A stretch of 11,514 nt of DNA. It comes from Cuniculiplasma sp. (GTDB lineage: Archaea; Thermoplasmatota; Thermoplasmata; Thermoplasmatales; Thermoplasmataceae). The stretch lies in assembly GCA_023256455.1 (NCBI GenBank), contig JAGDXN010000075.1, forward strand, positions 33,451-44,964. The letters run 5' to 3'. This document shows, one piece after another, positions 1 through 8,016 of the stretch. The notes beneath the pieces are model-generated. The model was not told where the DNA came from and ran no database searches. It saw nothing but the letters and a program-made list of their open reading frames with translations. Made by a program: the position numbers and the translations under genes. Position 1 is the first letter of the stretch. Each line of letters starts with the position of its first letter.

Positions 1-860
<860 letters not shown>

Positions 861-1561
861 CTGTCCACTGCTCTATGATTTCTTTCCCTTCTATAAATAT
901 TAAGTCGTGTGATTCTGCATATCCTCTGGCTTCATCCTCAGTCATGGCCTTTCCTGTATCGGACAGCATTTCTGCAATGGTAGCACTTGGTATTATACCA
1001 GCCTTCTCCACAAGATAGGTAGAGAGTTCGGTGTGGCCTCTTCTTTTTTCAAAATAGCCATCCCTTGCTATGAGCAGGTGAACATGGCCAGGTATTCTGA
1101 AAATTTCATAGAATTTTTCAACAATATCCTTTTCAGGCATGTTGGATATGAAATTGACAAAATCCTCAATGGTTTCCTTTCTGTCCATATCTGGAATGCC
1201 CGTATAGGTTCTTCTTGAATTGATTGTAAAGGAAAAGGATGAATGGGAATCGTATTTCATATCTCTTGAGTCTGTGGCAATTTTTCCATAGGTGAGAAAT
1301 CTTGAGTATATATCCTCCAGATAGGGTAGATGCAACTTTTGTGCAGTTTCCCATTTCATAGTTGTGCATATGAGGCCTCCCGCATCCTTCCTCAAAAGCC
1401 TTATACTCTCAGGTGTAATCATCGAAGAGGCAAATACCATGTCAGTTTCAGATTCTCTTCTTTTATCATCAAATATGAGAACAGGTTTACCATTTTTTAA
1501 GGAATTTATGGCATTAAGCAAATTGCCATTTTCTATTTTCATCATAACAGGTTATTTCAAC

Positions 1562-1577
1562 AGATAATAAATAAATT
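1562..1577. promoter_or_regulatory. Shared A/T core promoter of ribB and the acetyltransferase gene
   Basis: The run at 1563-1577 reads as a TATA-like box on both strands. On the minus strand its centre is about 25 bases before the ribB ATG, as expected for a leaderless archaeal transcript. On the plus strand it is about 35 bases before the ATG at 1607, leaving a leader of roughly 10 bases with an SD-like GGTTGA at 1597-1602. The 61-base gap between the genes holds no other evident signal. This is inferred from spacing. Confidence 0.5.
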
Positions 1578-1606
1578 GCGTAAATACTCAAAAATGGGTT
1601 GATTAA

Positions 1607-2056
1607 ATGAATATAAGAAAGATGAGAAGAGGGGATGTGAGTAAAATTGAGGAACTTGAAAAGGAAGCCTTCACTGTCGGACCATATGATTACAAAATGC
1701 TTCTCCTATCCTATAAGATGTCAAAGGGAATGAGCATTGTGGTGGAAGAGGGAGATAGAATAATAGGTTATGGCATTGCAATTCCTGTGGACTGCAAGGA
1801 TGCGGATATAGAGAGCATAGGCATTCATCCACAATTCCAGGGAAAGGGTATTGGAAAACTGATCATGCAACATCTGGAAGATATGATGCGCAAAAAGGGT
1901 TTTGAAAAATCCATACTCGAAGTCAGGGAAAAAAACATTCCTGCAATCAGGCTTTACAAAAAGATGGGGTATGAAACCACTGAATTTTTAGAAAACTATT
2001 ACGAGGAATTTTTTGAGGGTAGCAGGAATGCATTCAGGATGATAAAATATCTTTAA
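1607..2056 (+). CDS. rimI: GNAT N-terminal protein acetyltransferase, RimI/Ard1 type
   Basis: It is predicted to move an acetyl group from acetyl-CoA to the N-terminal alpha-amino group of proteins. The 149 residues make one GNAT domain. The acetyl-CoA loop (motif A) is at about 70-83, ending in QFQGKGIG (QxxGxG). Motif B is around 104-122, with LEVREKN, IPAIRLYKKMGY and a following NYY segment that is typical of RimI/Ard1 enzymes. The C-terminal strand ends in FRM. Archaeal members act on many proteins rather than only ribosomal protein S18, so the bacterial name describes the family and not a proven substrate. The start has an SD-like GGTTGA four bases upstream of the ATG. Its last 23 bases overlap the end of the convergent HD gene. 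Confidence 0.88.
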   Translation: MNIRKMRRGDVSKIEELEKEAFTVGPYDYKMLLLSYKMSKGMSIVVEEGDRIIGYGIAIPVDCKDADIESIGIHPQFQGKGIGKLIMQHLEDMMRKKGFEKSILEVREKNIPAIRLYKKMGYETTEFLENYYEEFFEGSRNAFRMIKYL

Positions 2057-3179
2057 TCCATGAGCCATCAAATTTATCTTTCACATGACTGTCGCCATAA
2101 ACAAGTATGTCCCTGTTGTTGAAGCTTGCATAGAGAGAGGCCAGAAGTGGTGAGAGTTTCATGATATCATGAAATTTTCCGTCCTTTCTTACCTTGACGC
2201 TGCTCTTAACTCTTTCTTCATTCTTAAAATAAACAGGGGGTATGAAATCTATGGATAGTTCAGGATATTCTTTCCTTCCCTTTTCCAGTATCTCCCTTAT
2301 CTTTCTATCATCGTCAGTTTCTACATGATGCCTGAAAATTACCTTGTCAAGATCACGTCTTTCAATTCTTTCTATTATATCTCTGGATTCCTTTTCTTTC
2401 TTAAGGGCATCCATAAGCTGGAAGTCGTTCATTTCCATGAATTCTTCCCTGGGTTGAACGCTGCGAAGTGACCTTTCCATCATCATCTGGGCAATTCTAA
2501 CAGTCTTGTGGAAATATACGGTTTTATACATGAGAAATCTTGAAATTAAAATCGATTCAACACCTGAAACTGCCTTATATTCCACAAATATGTTCTTTCC
2601 ATCCGATCTCATCAGATTTATGATCCTTCTGAAATCAAATGGTGACAGGTTTGTCCCTGAAAAATAACTGTCTCTTGCAAGATAATCCATTTCATCCGCA
2701 TCCAGGGGCCCGCTTATTATATTTGCCTGGTTTCTTACGTTTTCATCATGGGATAGGATTGAGCATATCCTCCTTTTGTCCATCCCGCTCCTTTCAATGG
2801 CTTCGGCAATTTCTCCGTTCCCATAATTTCCCATGATTATGTCCCTTCCCCTCTTCTCATGATTAAGGTGAAATTTTTCTGAGAAATATTCTTCAAAGGA
2901 ATGGCTAAATGGAAAATGGCCTATATCATGAAGCAATGCAGCGGCCTTAACCTCCCTGGAATCTTCAATATTAAGGGTCCTGGCAATTTCACCTGCAACA
3001 TGCATTGTACCGATTGAATGTTGAAATCTTGTATGCACAGCACCAGGAAAAACAAGGTAGCACATTCCCAGCTGCCTTATCCAGTGAAGCCTCTGAAATG
3101 CTGGTGTATCTATGATTTTCAAAAAATCTTCGTCAAAGTCTACAGATCCCCATATGGGGTCCTGAACAGTCTTAAACAT
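2034..3179 (-). CDS. HD-domain phosphohydrolase (dGTPase/SAMHD1-like, COG1078 type)
   Basis: It is a metal-dependent phosphohydrolase of 381 residues, resembling SAMHD1 and bacterial dGTPases; likely substrates are deoxynucleoside triphosphates, but the substrate is not certain. Histidine H54 is in TRFQHSIG, the HD pair H84-D85 is in ALLHDIGH, and a second metal-ligand aspartate, D160, is in GPLDADEMDYLARD, followed by SYFSG. The C-terminal third is less conserved and may help oligomerise. The ATG at 3179 has GTGA (3184-3187) four bases upstream, matching the SD spacing used elsewhere here. The gene begins about 15 bases after the SRP RNA 3' end. I find no TATA box at the expected distance, only GC-rich SRP sequence, so it probably depends on transcription from the SRP RNA promoter. 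It converges with and overlaps the acetyltransferase gene by 23 bases. Confidence 0.88.
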   Translation of the reverse strand: MFKTVQDPIWGSVDFDEDFLKIIDTPAFQRLHWIRQLGMCYLVFPGAVHTRFQHSIGTMHVAGEIARTLNIEDSREVKAAALLHDIGHFPFSHSFEEYFSEKFHLNHEKRGRDIIMGNYGNGEIAEAIERSGMDKRRICSILSHDENVRNQANIISGPLDADEMDYLARDSYFSGTNLSPFDFRRIINLMRSDGKNIFVEYKAVSGVESILISRFLMYKTVYFHKTVRIAQMMMERSLRSVQPREEFMEMNDFQLMDALKKEKESRDIIERIERRDLDKVIFRHHVETDDDRKIREILEKGRKEYPELSIDFIPPVYFKNEERVKSSVKVRKDGKFHDIMKLSPLLASLYASFNNRDILVYGDSHVKDKFDGSWIKDILSS

Positions 3180-3193
3180 GGGATCACATCATA

Positions 3194-3494
3194 CCGAACA
3201 CACCTGAATCGGGCCTGACGTCCTGTGGAGTTGTTCCTGCATTTCACTCAACCCCGCTCTCCACCAGCATCCAAGGTTCCGGTTACCGTTGCTCCCTTCC
3301 GGACCTGGCGGGATCCCGGACAGGTGAAGTTCCATGTCTCCTTTGAGTCATGAAAGATCAGCCCCCGACCCGGTGGTGCGAGATATCATGGATCCGTGCA
3401 GGCTCCACAGAGGCCAGGTTGGCCTCTTCAGGCTGTCGTCCCCGCGTATAGACTTCGGGTAACAGGAGATGCCTGACCTCCCGACCTAGTTCGG
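3194..3494 (-). ncRNA. ffs: Archaeal SRP RNA (7S RNA)
   Basis: This is the RNA scaffold of the signal recognition particle, which directs ribosomes making membrane and secreted proteins to the membrane; it binds SRP54 and SRP19. The helix 8 signature is on the minus strand as GCCAGGTCCGGAAGGGAGCA (complement of 3290-3309) with the asymmetric loop beyond it. The Alu-domain region near the 5' end carries GGAG..CTCC and TGTTAC. The ends pair as archaeal helix 1: 3489-3494 with 3194-3199, and 3480-3485 with 3208-3213. Helix 5 pairs 3428-3432/3214-3218, 3403-3410/3223-3230 and 3397-3402/3236-3241. The length of about 301 fits archaeal 7S RNA (about 300). The exact ends are estimates. I could not place the helix 6 GNAR loop with certainty. 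No protein-coding frame is credible here. Confidence 0.93.
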
Positions 3495-3520
3495 CAATAC
3501 CCTTTATGGAAACATGCTTA

Positions 3521-3533
3521 TTATTTTTTATTA
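3521..3533 (-). promoter_or_regulatory. TATA box of the SRP RNA gene
   Basis: The minus strand reads TAATAAAAAATAA, the most TATA-like stretch before the RNA. Its centre is about 33 bases from the first paired base of helix 1, so transcription probably starts a few bases upstream of 3494, near 3500. It lies just beyond the end of cobT. I see no clear poly-T terminator between cobT and this box, so some cobT transcripts may run into the SRP gene. Confidence 0.6.
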
Positions 3534-3554
3534 ACTTTTACAGAATCTTGTATT

Positions 3555-4535
3555 TCAATCCGGAAGAAAGGAACCGTAGATTCTGTCTATTTCATCCATA
3601 ATTTCATTGTGATTGAATTCCTGCAATGCAAGATGGAGATGGCCACCCATTCCTGCACCCTCCCTCACATTTCCTTCCCCGTATTTTCTCATACCCTCAT
3701 GGATGGATTTCTTAAAATCCACATTGGAATAATGAATGCGATCTTCCGGTACAATTTTTTTAATTTGATCCCCTCTGTGGTCCATTATGGCTCCTGTTGT
3801 CCACAGTTCCACATTCTTCATATCTCCACCGAGAAGTTTGGCTATATGGTAAACCACTGCCATCTGGGTTCCGCCAGCAAGAACGATTTTCTGATCGCCA
3901 GAATTTAGAATATATGATGATGCAATAGCCTGCATATAGTCTCCCATCTCTCTCACAATATCCTCAGTTCTATTCAATTTTCCAGTTCTTTCATATATTT
4001 TTCCGATGAACCTTTCCTTGATTTCATCCGGGTCATTGGGGAGGGAGCTGCTTGATTTGAAATTGCTGTCAAAATTTGATATGACTGCCCTTGCAGTGGT
4101 TGTTCCACCGGGAACAGATTCACTTATCATCACGCATGCCTTTCCCGAAAGGTTCCTTGCAAGTTTCTTCCCAGATTCAAGAGCCTTATGGAAAAGGGGA
4201 AGTGCCACATCCACTGATGGATCCCTTGCAACCTCTAGACCGGTCTCATAAAACTGCGTTTTAGGCTTCCTGTGGAATCCTCCGTTCACAATTAGCAGAT
4301 CTATGCCGGTGAGGTTCATGCATGCTTTGGAAATGAGTGCAGGTGTGGGTATGCCGTCTGGCGTCATGGGAGGTATATTCATAGAAAGGCACTTTCCCTC
4401 GGCCATGATCTCAGAATCAAGCACGGGTGTCATAAATGAAATTTCAGGATCAGCACCTGCAGCTGAGATTCCCTTTATTTTAGATATTTCCGTTGAACCG
4501 CCAATCAAAATATTTAACTCCGGTCTATTTTCCAT
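3555..4535 (-). CDS. cobT: CobT: nicotinate-nucleotide-dependent phosphoribosyltransferase, archaeal (UPF0284) type
   Basis: It is predicted to move phosphoribose from nicotinate mononucleotide to the lower-ligand base, giving the alpha-ribazole phosphate that CobS uses for nucleotide-loop assembly. The 326-residue protein matches the archaeal CobT family (UPF0284/TIGR00303) rather than the bacterial enzyme by eye. Conserved stretches are IGGSTE at 11-16, the segment around 56-68, VNGGF at 83-87, ESVPGGTTTA at 139-148, AGGTQM at 220-225, and REGAGMGGHL at 291-300. The ATG is 5 bases beyond the cbiB stop. The SD-like TGTGA includes that stop codon, which implies translational coupling. It is the last gene of the cobalamin operon. 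The actual base used as lower ligand is not shown by the sequence. Confidence 0.87.
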   Translation of the reverse strand: MENRPELNILIGGSTEISKIKGISAAGADPEISFMTPVLDSEIMAEGKCLSMNIPPMTPDGIPTPALISKACMNLTGIDLLIVNGGFHRKPKTQFYETGLEVARDPSVDVALPLFHKALESGKKLARNLSGKACVMISESVPGGTTTARAVISNFDSNFKSSSSLPNDPDEIKERFIGKIYERTGKLNRTEDIVREMGDYMQAIASSYILNSGDQKIVLAGGTQMAVVYHIAKLLGGDMKNVELWTTGAIMDHRGDQIKKIVPEDRIHYSNVDFKKSIHEGMRKYGEGNVREGAGMGGHLHLALQEFNHNEIMDEIDRIYGSFLPD

Positions 4536-4540
4536 CTAAA

Positions 4541-5530
4541 TCACAGGTATATTTTGAAGAAATATATGAATGGTATATGAACCCAGATAAAGATGGAAAT
4601 TATTAAAAGAAGGGGTATGGTTATGAATATGGTCATTATAAAAAAGGACAGATAGAAAATATTGAGGCTTCTCTTAATTTCATTCACATCAGGCAAAAAA
4701 CCATTTCTGTTTATTATATATTTTCCCTTTTTTTCAAGCCTTACATTTAGCACAACGGCCATTGAACCCATGGAATAGGCTGCATTTCTGCTTGACAATG
4801 AATACAGTACAGATCTGAGGTTTGTCTTCTTCATATTAAGATTTAGAAGATAGGCTGAAACATATATGAGTACAGCAGATATTCTTGCCGGTATATAGTT
4901 CAAAACTGTGTCGGCCACAGCTGAGGGCCTTCCAAAGTGCAAATATTTGCTGTCTCTGTAACCGAACATTGAATCCATGGTGTTTACAATCCTGTAAATA
5001 ATCGCACCGGCAATTCCAAATATGGAGTACATGAAAAGTGTCCCGGTAAAGGAGTCTGTAATGCCCTCCGCCACAGTTTCTATGGCAGCAGAGCATATGG
5101 CACTCCTTTCCATATTAGCCGTGGGTCTCCTTACGCACATGGAAAGGTGGAACCTTGCCCCTTCAAGGTCATTCTGTTCAAGACTGTTAATTATGGGCCT
5201 TATATGTTTTCCCATGGAGGTCAGGGCAAAGGTGCTCTTCAGGAATATGGCAAACAAGAGGATGAATATAAGGAAAAGGAAATCATAGGCATATAAAATA
5301 TCTAAAACAATCATAAGAGGAACAGTTATTGACAGAATGGTAATCAGGAGAAGGAAGAATCCTGCAAGGGACCCTCGATGTTTTTTCCCTATTTTTTTCT
5401 CAATCTTCTCTGAAAGTTTCCCTGAAATAACTGCAATGTGAAAGAAACCCCTGGGCTCCCCGAATACAATATCTATGCCTGTGGCAACCAGCAGACCCTC
5501 AAGGGCAATCTTGAACAGTTCAATATTCAT
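4541..5530 (-). CDS. cbiB: CbiB: adenosylcobinamide-phosphate synthase (membrane)
   Basis: It joins aminopropanol phosphate (from CobD) to adenosylcobyric acid, giving adenosylcobinamide phosphate. It is an integral membrane protein of 329 residues, a normal family length. Family marks are D20 with GEP at 24-26, KSTFAL at 98-103, ETVAEGITDSF at 151-161, YRIVNTMDSMFGYRD at 179-193, and FGRPSAVADTVLNYIPARI at 199-217. Hydrophobic segments lie near 56-78, 80-98, 160-178, 209-228 and 291-327. The ATG at 5530 lies inside the end of cobQ, an 11-base overlap, and cobT follows after 5 bases. The SD is weak, so reinitiation after cobQ is likely. Confidence 0.93.
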   Translation of the reverse strand: MNIELFKIALEGLLVATGIDIVFGEPRGFFHIAVISGKLSEKIEKKIGKKHRGSLAGFFLLLITILSITVPLMIVLDILYAYDFLFLIFILLFAIFLKSTFALTSMGKHIRPIINSLEQNDLEGARFHLSMCVRRPTANMERSAICSAAIETVAEGITDSFTGTLFMYSIFGIAGAIIYRIVNTMDSMFGYRDSKYLHFGRPSAVADTVLNYIPARISAVLIYVSAYLLNLNMKKTNLRSVLYSLSSRNAAYSMGSMAVVLNVRLEKKGKYIINRNGFLPDVNEIKRSLNIFYLSFFIMTIFITIPLLLIISIFIWVHIPFIYFFKIYL

Positions 5531-6929
5531 TTATGATCTGTGAAAGTACAGACGTTTTTAAATTTGCCGATACAGTATGAGAAAAATTATCCAGATCCCT
5601 GTTTAAAATTGCCGAATAATCTTCTTTTACAGGAATTCCAAGGACATTACTTAAGAATTCCCTGTTTTCCAATATTCCATGTACATTCGTACCCATTATC
5701 TTTCCGTCAGGGCTTATCGCGCCCTCCTCTGAGCCATCAGCCATTATGAAAGTTTGACCTGATCTTCTGCTCACATATCCGTATCTAATTTCATATCCAT
5801 CCCCACGAAATTTGCTTCCCTTTAATTCTCCTTCATATTCAACATGCTTCACCGTTTTTCTTTGAGAATATTCAAAATCCACATCCAGAAATCCCATGCC
5901 CTTTATTTTCCCCTTTCCATCCATGAAATCGATGCTTTTTGAAAGAATCTGAAAACCACCGCATATTCCAAGGATATTACCTCCTGAAGTCCTGAATTCC
6001 ATTATCCTTTCCCACAGGCCCGTTTTCCTCAAATATTCCATATCTTCCTTCACATTTTTTGAACCTGGAAGTATTATCCAGTCTTCATTATTAATATCAT
6101 CAGGTTTTATAACATATTTGCAATTTCCAGTTGCGCGCAAATAATCCAGATCGCTGTAGTTTTCAAAAAATGGATATTTGACAACGCTAATTTTTCCATG
6201 ACCTGCATTGGTGTAATCCAGTGAATCTTCTCCAGGAAGATTATGTTCAATATGTGGTATAATTCCAAGGCATTTCATTCCTGTATGAGTCTCAATGAAT
6301 TCGATCCCCGTTGAAAGCATCTGAGAATTTCCCCTCATGTTGTTTATAACAAAATACCTTATTGTATCTGGATACTGGGCAAGCATTTTTGTCCCATATA
6401 GGGAGGCAAAGGAACCACCATTTTCAATATTAACCACAAGTATGCCTGTGCCTTTGAACTCTTCCGTTAACCACGTGTTTGATATGTCTCTGTCATAAAG
6501 ATTTATTTCTGCACAGGAGCCTGAACCCTCTCCCACAACAAAATCATATTCTTCCAGCAGGCTTGATAATGCTTCTCTTACACTTTCCTTTCCATGATTT
6601 CTCAAAAAATCTCCATATTCAGATATAGTCATCTTTCCAAGCGACTTCCCGCAGGAAATAACCTGGGATGATCCCATCCCTTCTGGTTTTAGCAGAATGG
6701 GATTCATCCTCCAGTCAGGCTTAATTCCAGCAGCCCTTGCCTGAAGCCACTGTGCCCTTGAAATTTCTTCCCCGTTCTCTGTGGATATGGAGTTCAGAGA
6801 CATATTCATTGCCTTAAAAGGGGCTACCCTGTATCCCTTTTCTTTCAAAATTCTGCACATGGCCATTGCAAAAGTTGTCTTTCCAGCATTGGAGGATGTC
6901 CCAATTATATGTATGAACCTACCGGTAAT
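5520..6929 (-). CDS. cobQ: CobQ/CbiP: adenosylcobyric acid synthase, apparent ATT start
   Basis: It uses glutamine and ATP to amidate four side chains of adenosylcobyrinic acid a,c-diamide. The first ATG in the frame (6866) would remove the P-loop. Upstream in frame, after a stop, the sequence reads (M)TGRFIHIIGTSSNAGKTT, so the ATP-binding loop is at residues 10-19 of a 469-residue protein, the usual family size. No ATG, GTG or TTG exists between that stop and the P-loop. ATT at 6929 is preferred because AAGGTGAT (6935-6942) precedes it by 5 bases; ATA at 6914 is the alternative. FKAMNMSLNS follows. The class I glutamine amidotransferase domain carries the catalytic Cys in GICGGFQIL (about C323) and the His in TNVHGILEN (about H417). 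The familiar GYEIHxG reads GYEIRYG. It overlaps cobD by 11 bases and cbiB by 11. Confidence 0.88.
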   Translation of the reverse strand: MTGRFIHIIGTSSNAGKTTFAMAMCRILKEKGYRVAPFKAMNMSLNSISTENGEEISRAQWLQARAAGIKPDWRMNPILLKPEGMGSSQVISCGKSLGKMTISEYGDFLRNHGKESVREALSSLLEEYDFVVGEGSGSCAEINLYDRDISNTWLTEEFKGTGILVVNIENGGSFASLYGTKMLAQYPDTIRYFVINNMRGNSQMLSTGIEFIETHTGMKCLGIIPHIEHNLPGEDSLDYTNAGHGKISVVKYPFFENYSDLDYLRATGNCKYVIKPDDINNEDWIILPGSKNVKEDMEYLRKTGLWERIMEFRTSGGNILGICGGFQILSKSIDFMDGKGKIKGMGFLDVDFEYSQRKTVKHVEYEGELKGSKFRGDGYEIRYGYVSRRSGQTFIMADGSEEGAISPDGKIMGTNVHGILENREFLSNVLGIPVKEDYSAILNRDLDNFSHTVSANLKTSVLSQIINEY

Positions 6930-7968
6930 GGTTTATCACCTTCTCTGCACTTTTTACCATTTTTTCATTAGACTCCCGATCCAGGACAGCTGCTCTAAAA
7001 TCCCTCGATGTGAAGCCATAAAAGTTTTCCAGAGGCCTTAAAAGTATGCCTTCCCTGATCATACTCTCATAGAAATCTGAACCCTTTATTTTTTCCGGGA
7101 CAGTAAATGAAATGAAATTTGCCTCGGGCTTTCCAAGAATTGTGAGACCTATATCCTTCAGTTCATTGATCATAATTTCCCTGAGTTCAGCTATTTTTTC
7201 AGGATTGGGTGAGTAATTTAATATTTCATCCATATGTTCCGTATAGAATTTTGGCACAGTCCACGGAATCAATTTTCTTCTTATTCTATTGGCAATTTCC
7301 GAAGAGGATACTGAATAACCCAACCTGAATCCTGCAAAACCAGATATTTTACTCATGGATCTCCCCACAATGGTATTGGGGTATCTTTCAATAAGGTCAA
7401 CACAGTCTATTCTTCTTTTCCAGGAAACAAAATCAACGAAAGCTTCATCAAGAAATAAAAAAATTCCAAAGTCCATGAGTTTTTCCGCTATAATACTTAT
7501 TGTATCATACGCCAAATATTCCCCTGTTGGATTTACAGGAGAATTTATGGAAACAACATCTGGCATGTAATCCCTGATAATTCCAGGGTTTTTTTGCATA
7601 ACCTTCAGGGGCAGTCTCACAACATTTATACTGGATCTTTCTGCAGCCTTCCTGTGTTCGGAAAATATGGGTTCACTTAAAACTGCCTTACCCTTATGGA
7701 ATAGGTTGTAAACGGCATAAATTATGGATGTGAGGCCATAGCCCGCAACAATGTTCTTCCTGTCCATACCTGTTCTATTGGCAATTATTTCCTCAATTTT
7801 ACCCTGAGAGGATGGATAATGGATCATTTCCAACGCACTTATTTTAAAATCGGAAGGAAGGTTTGTGGGAGCTATGGATGCGCTGAAATCCAAAAGATTG
7901 GGATATTTGTTCCTGAGATTATAGAAGTTATCACCATGCTCAGGCATGTTTTCTGAAATATCTTTCAT
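6919..7968 (-). CDS. cobD: CobD: L-threonine-O-3-phosphate decarboxylase (HisC-like PLP enzyme)
   Basis: It is predicted to decarboxylate threonine phosphate to (R)-1-amino-2-propanol phosphate, the arm that CbiB attaches. It is a fold type I PLP enzyme, close to histidinol-phosphate aminotransferase. The assignment as CobD rests on PEHGDN near the N-terminus (as in CobD proteins) and on its place at the head of a cobalamin operon. Numbering from ATG 7968 (349 aa): SPVNPTG at 143-149, the PLP-ring aspartate D174 in FLDEAF, the PLP lysine K207 in GRSMSK, and R215 in GFRLGY. The frame is open to an ATG at 8007 (362 aa). I choose 7968 because the TATA box at 7988-7995 is 24 bases upstream, as for a leaderless mRNA, and would lie inside the gene otherwise. 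It is the first gene of the operon. Confidence 0.85.
   Translation of the reverse strand: MKDISENMPEHGDNFYNLRNKYPNLLDFSASIAPTNLPSDFKISALEMIHYPSSQGKIEEIIANRTGMDRKNIVAGYGLTSIIYAVYNLFHKGKAVLSEPIFSEHRKAAERSSINVVRLPLKVMQKNPGIIRDYMPDVVSINSPVNPTGEYLAYDTISIIAEKLMDFGIFLFLDEAFVDFVSWKRRIDCVDLIERYPNTIVGRSMSKISGFAGFRLGYSVSSSEIANRIRRKLIPWTVPKFYTEHMDEILNYSPNPEKIAELREIMINELKDIGLTILGKPEANFISFTVPEKIKGSDFYESMIREGILLRPLENFYGFTSRDFRAAVLDRESNEKMVKSAEKVINHYR
6935..6942 (-). promoter_or_regulatory. Strong Shine-Dalgarno site that decides the cobQ start
   Basis: The minus strand reads AAGGTGAT, a close match to the archaeal SD consensus GGAGGTGATC. It ends 5 bases before the ATT at 6929 and lies inside the end of cobD. 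No usual start codon follows it in the cobQ frame. GGTGA at 4-6 bases also precedes the 86-aa gene and gltX; the HD and cobT genes have GTGA at a similar distance. Confidence 0.6.
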
Positions 7969-7987
7969 ACAAATGTAATTATTTTCA

Positions 7988-7995
7988 TATTTATA
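7988..7995. promoter_or_regulatory. TATA box apparently shared by cobD and cobS
   Basis: The sequence reads TATTTATA on the plus strand and TATAAATA on the minus. Its centre is about 24 bases from the cobD ATG at 7968 and about 25 bases from the cobS ATG at 8017. Both distances fit leaderless archaeal transcripts. No second TATA-like box lies in the 48 bases between the two starts. Confidence 0.6.
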
Positions 7996-8016
7996 GAGGT
8001 TAAGCATTTACATGGG

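Noticed and set aside
3018..3218. Plus-strand open frame over the HD gene start and SRP RNA end
   Set aside because: It is antisense to a clear gene and a structural RNA, with no recognisable protein features.
5520..6866. cobQ starting at the first ATG (448 aa)
   Set aside because: This removes the P-loop, which is present in frame directly upstream and needed for ATP use.
6919..8007. cobD starting at ATG 8007 (362 aa)
   Set aside because: The TATA box at 7988-7995 would be inside the gene, and the extra 13 residues do not look like family sequence.
7969..8016. Cobalamin riboswitch upstream of cobD or cobS
   Set aside because: Only 48 bases separate the starts and both mRNAs look leaderless, so there is no room for one.
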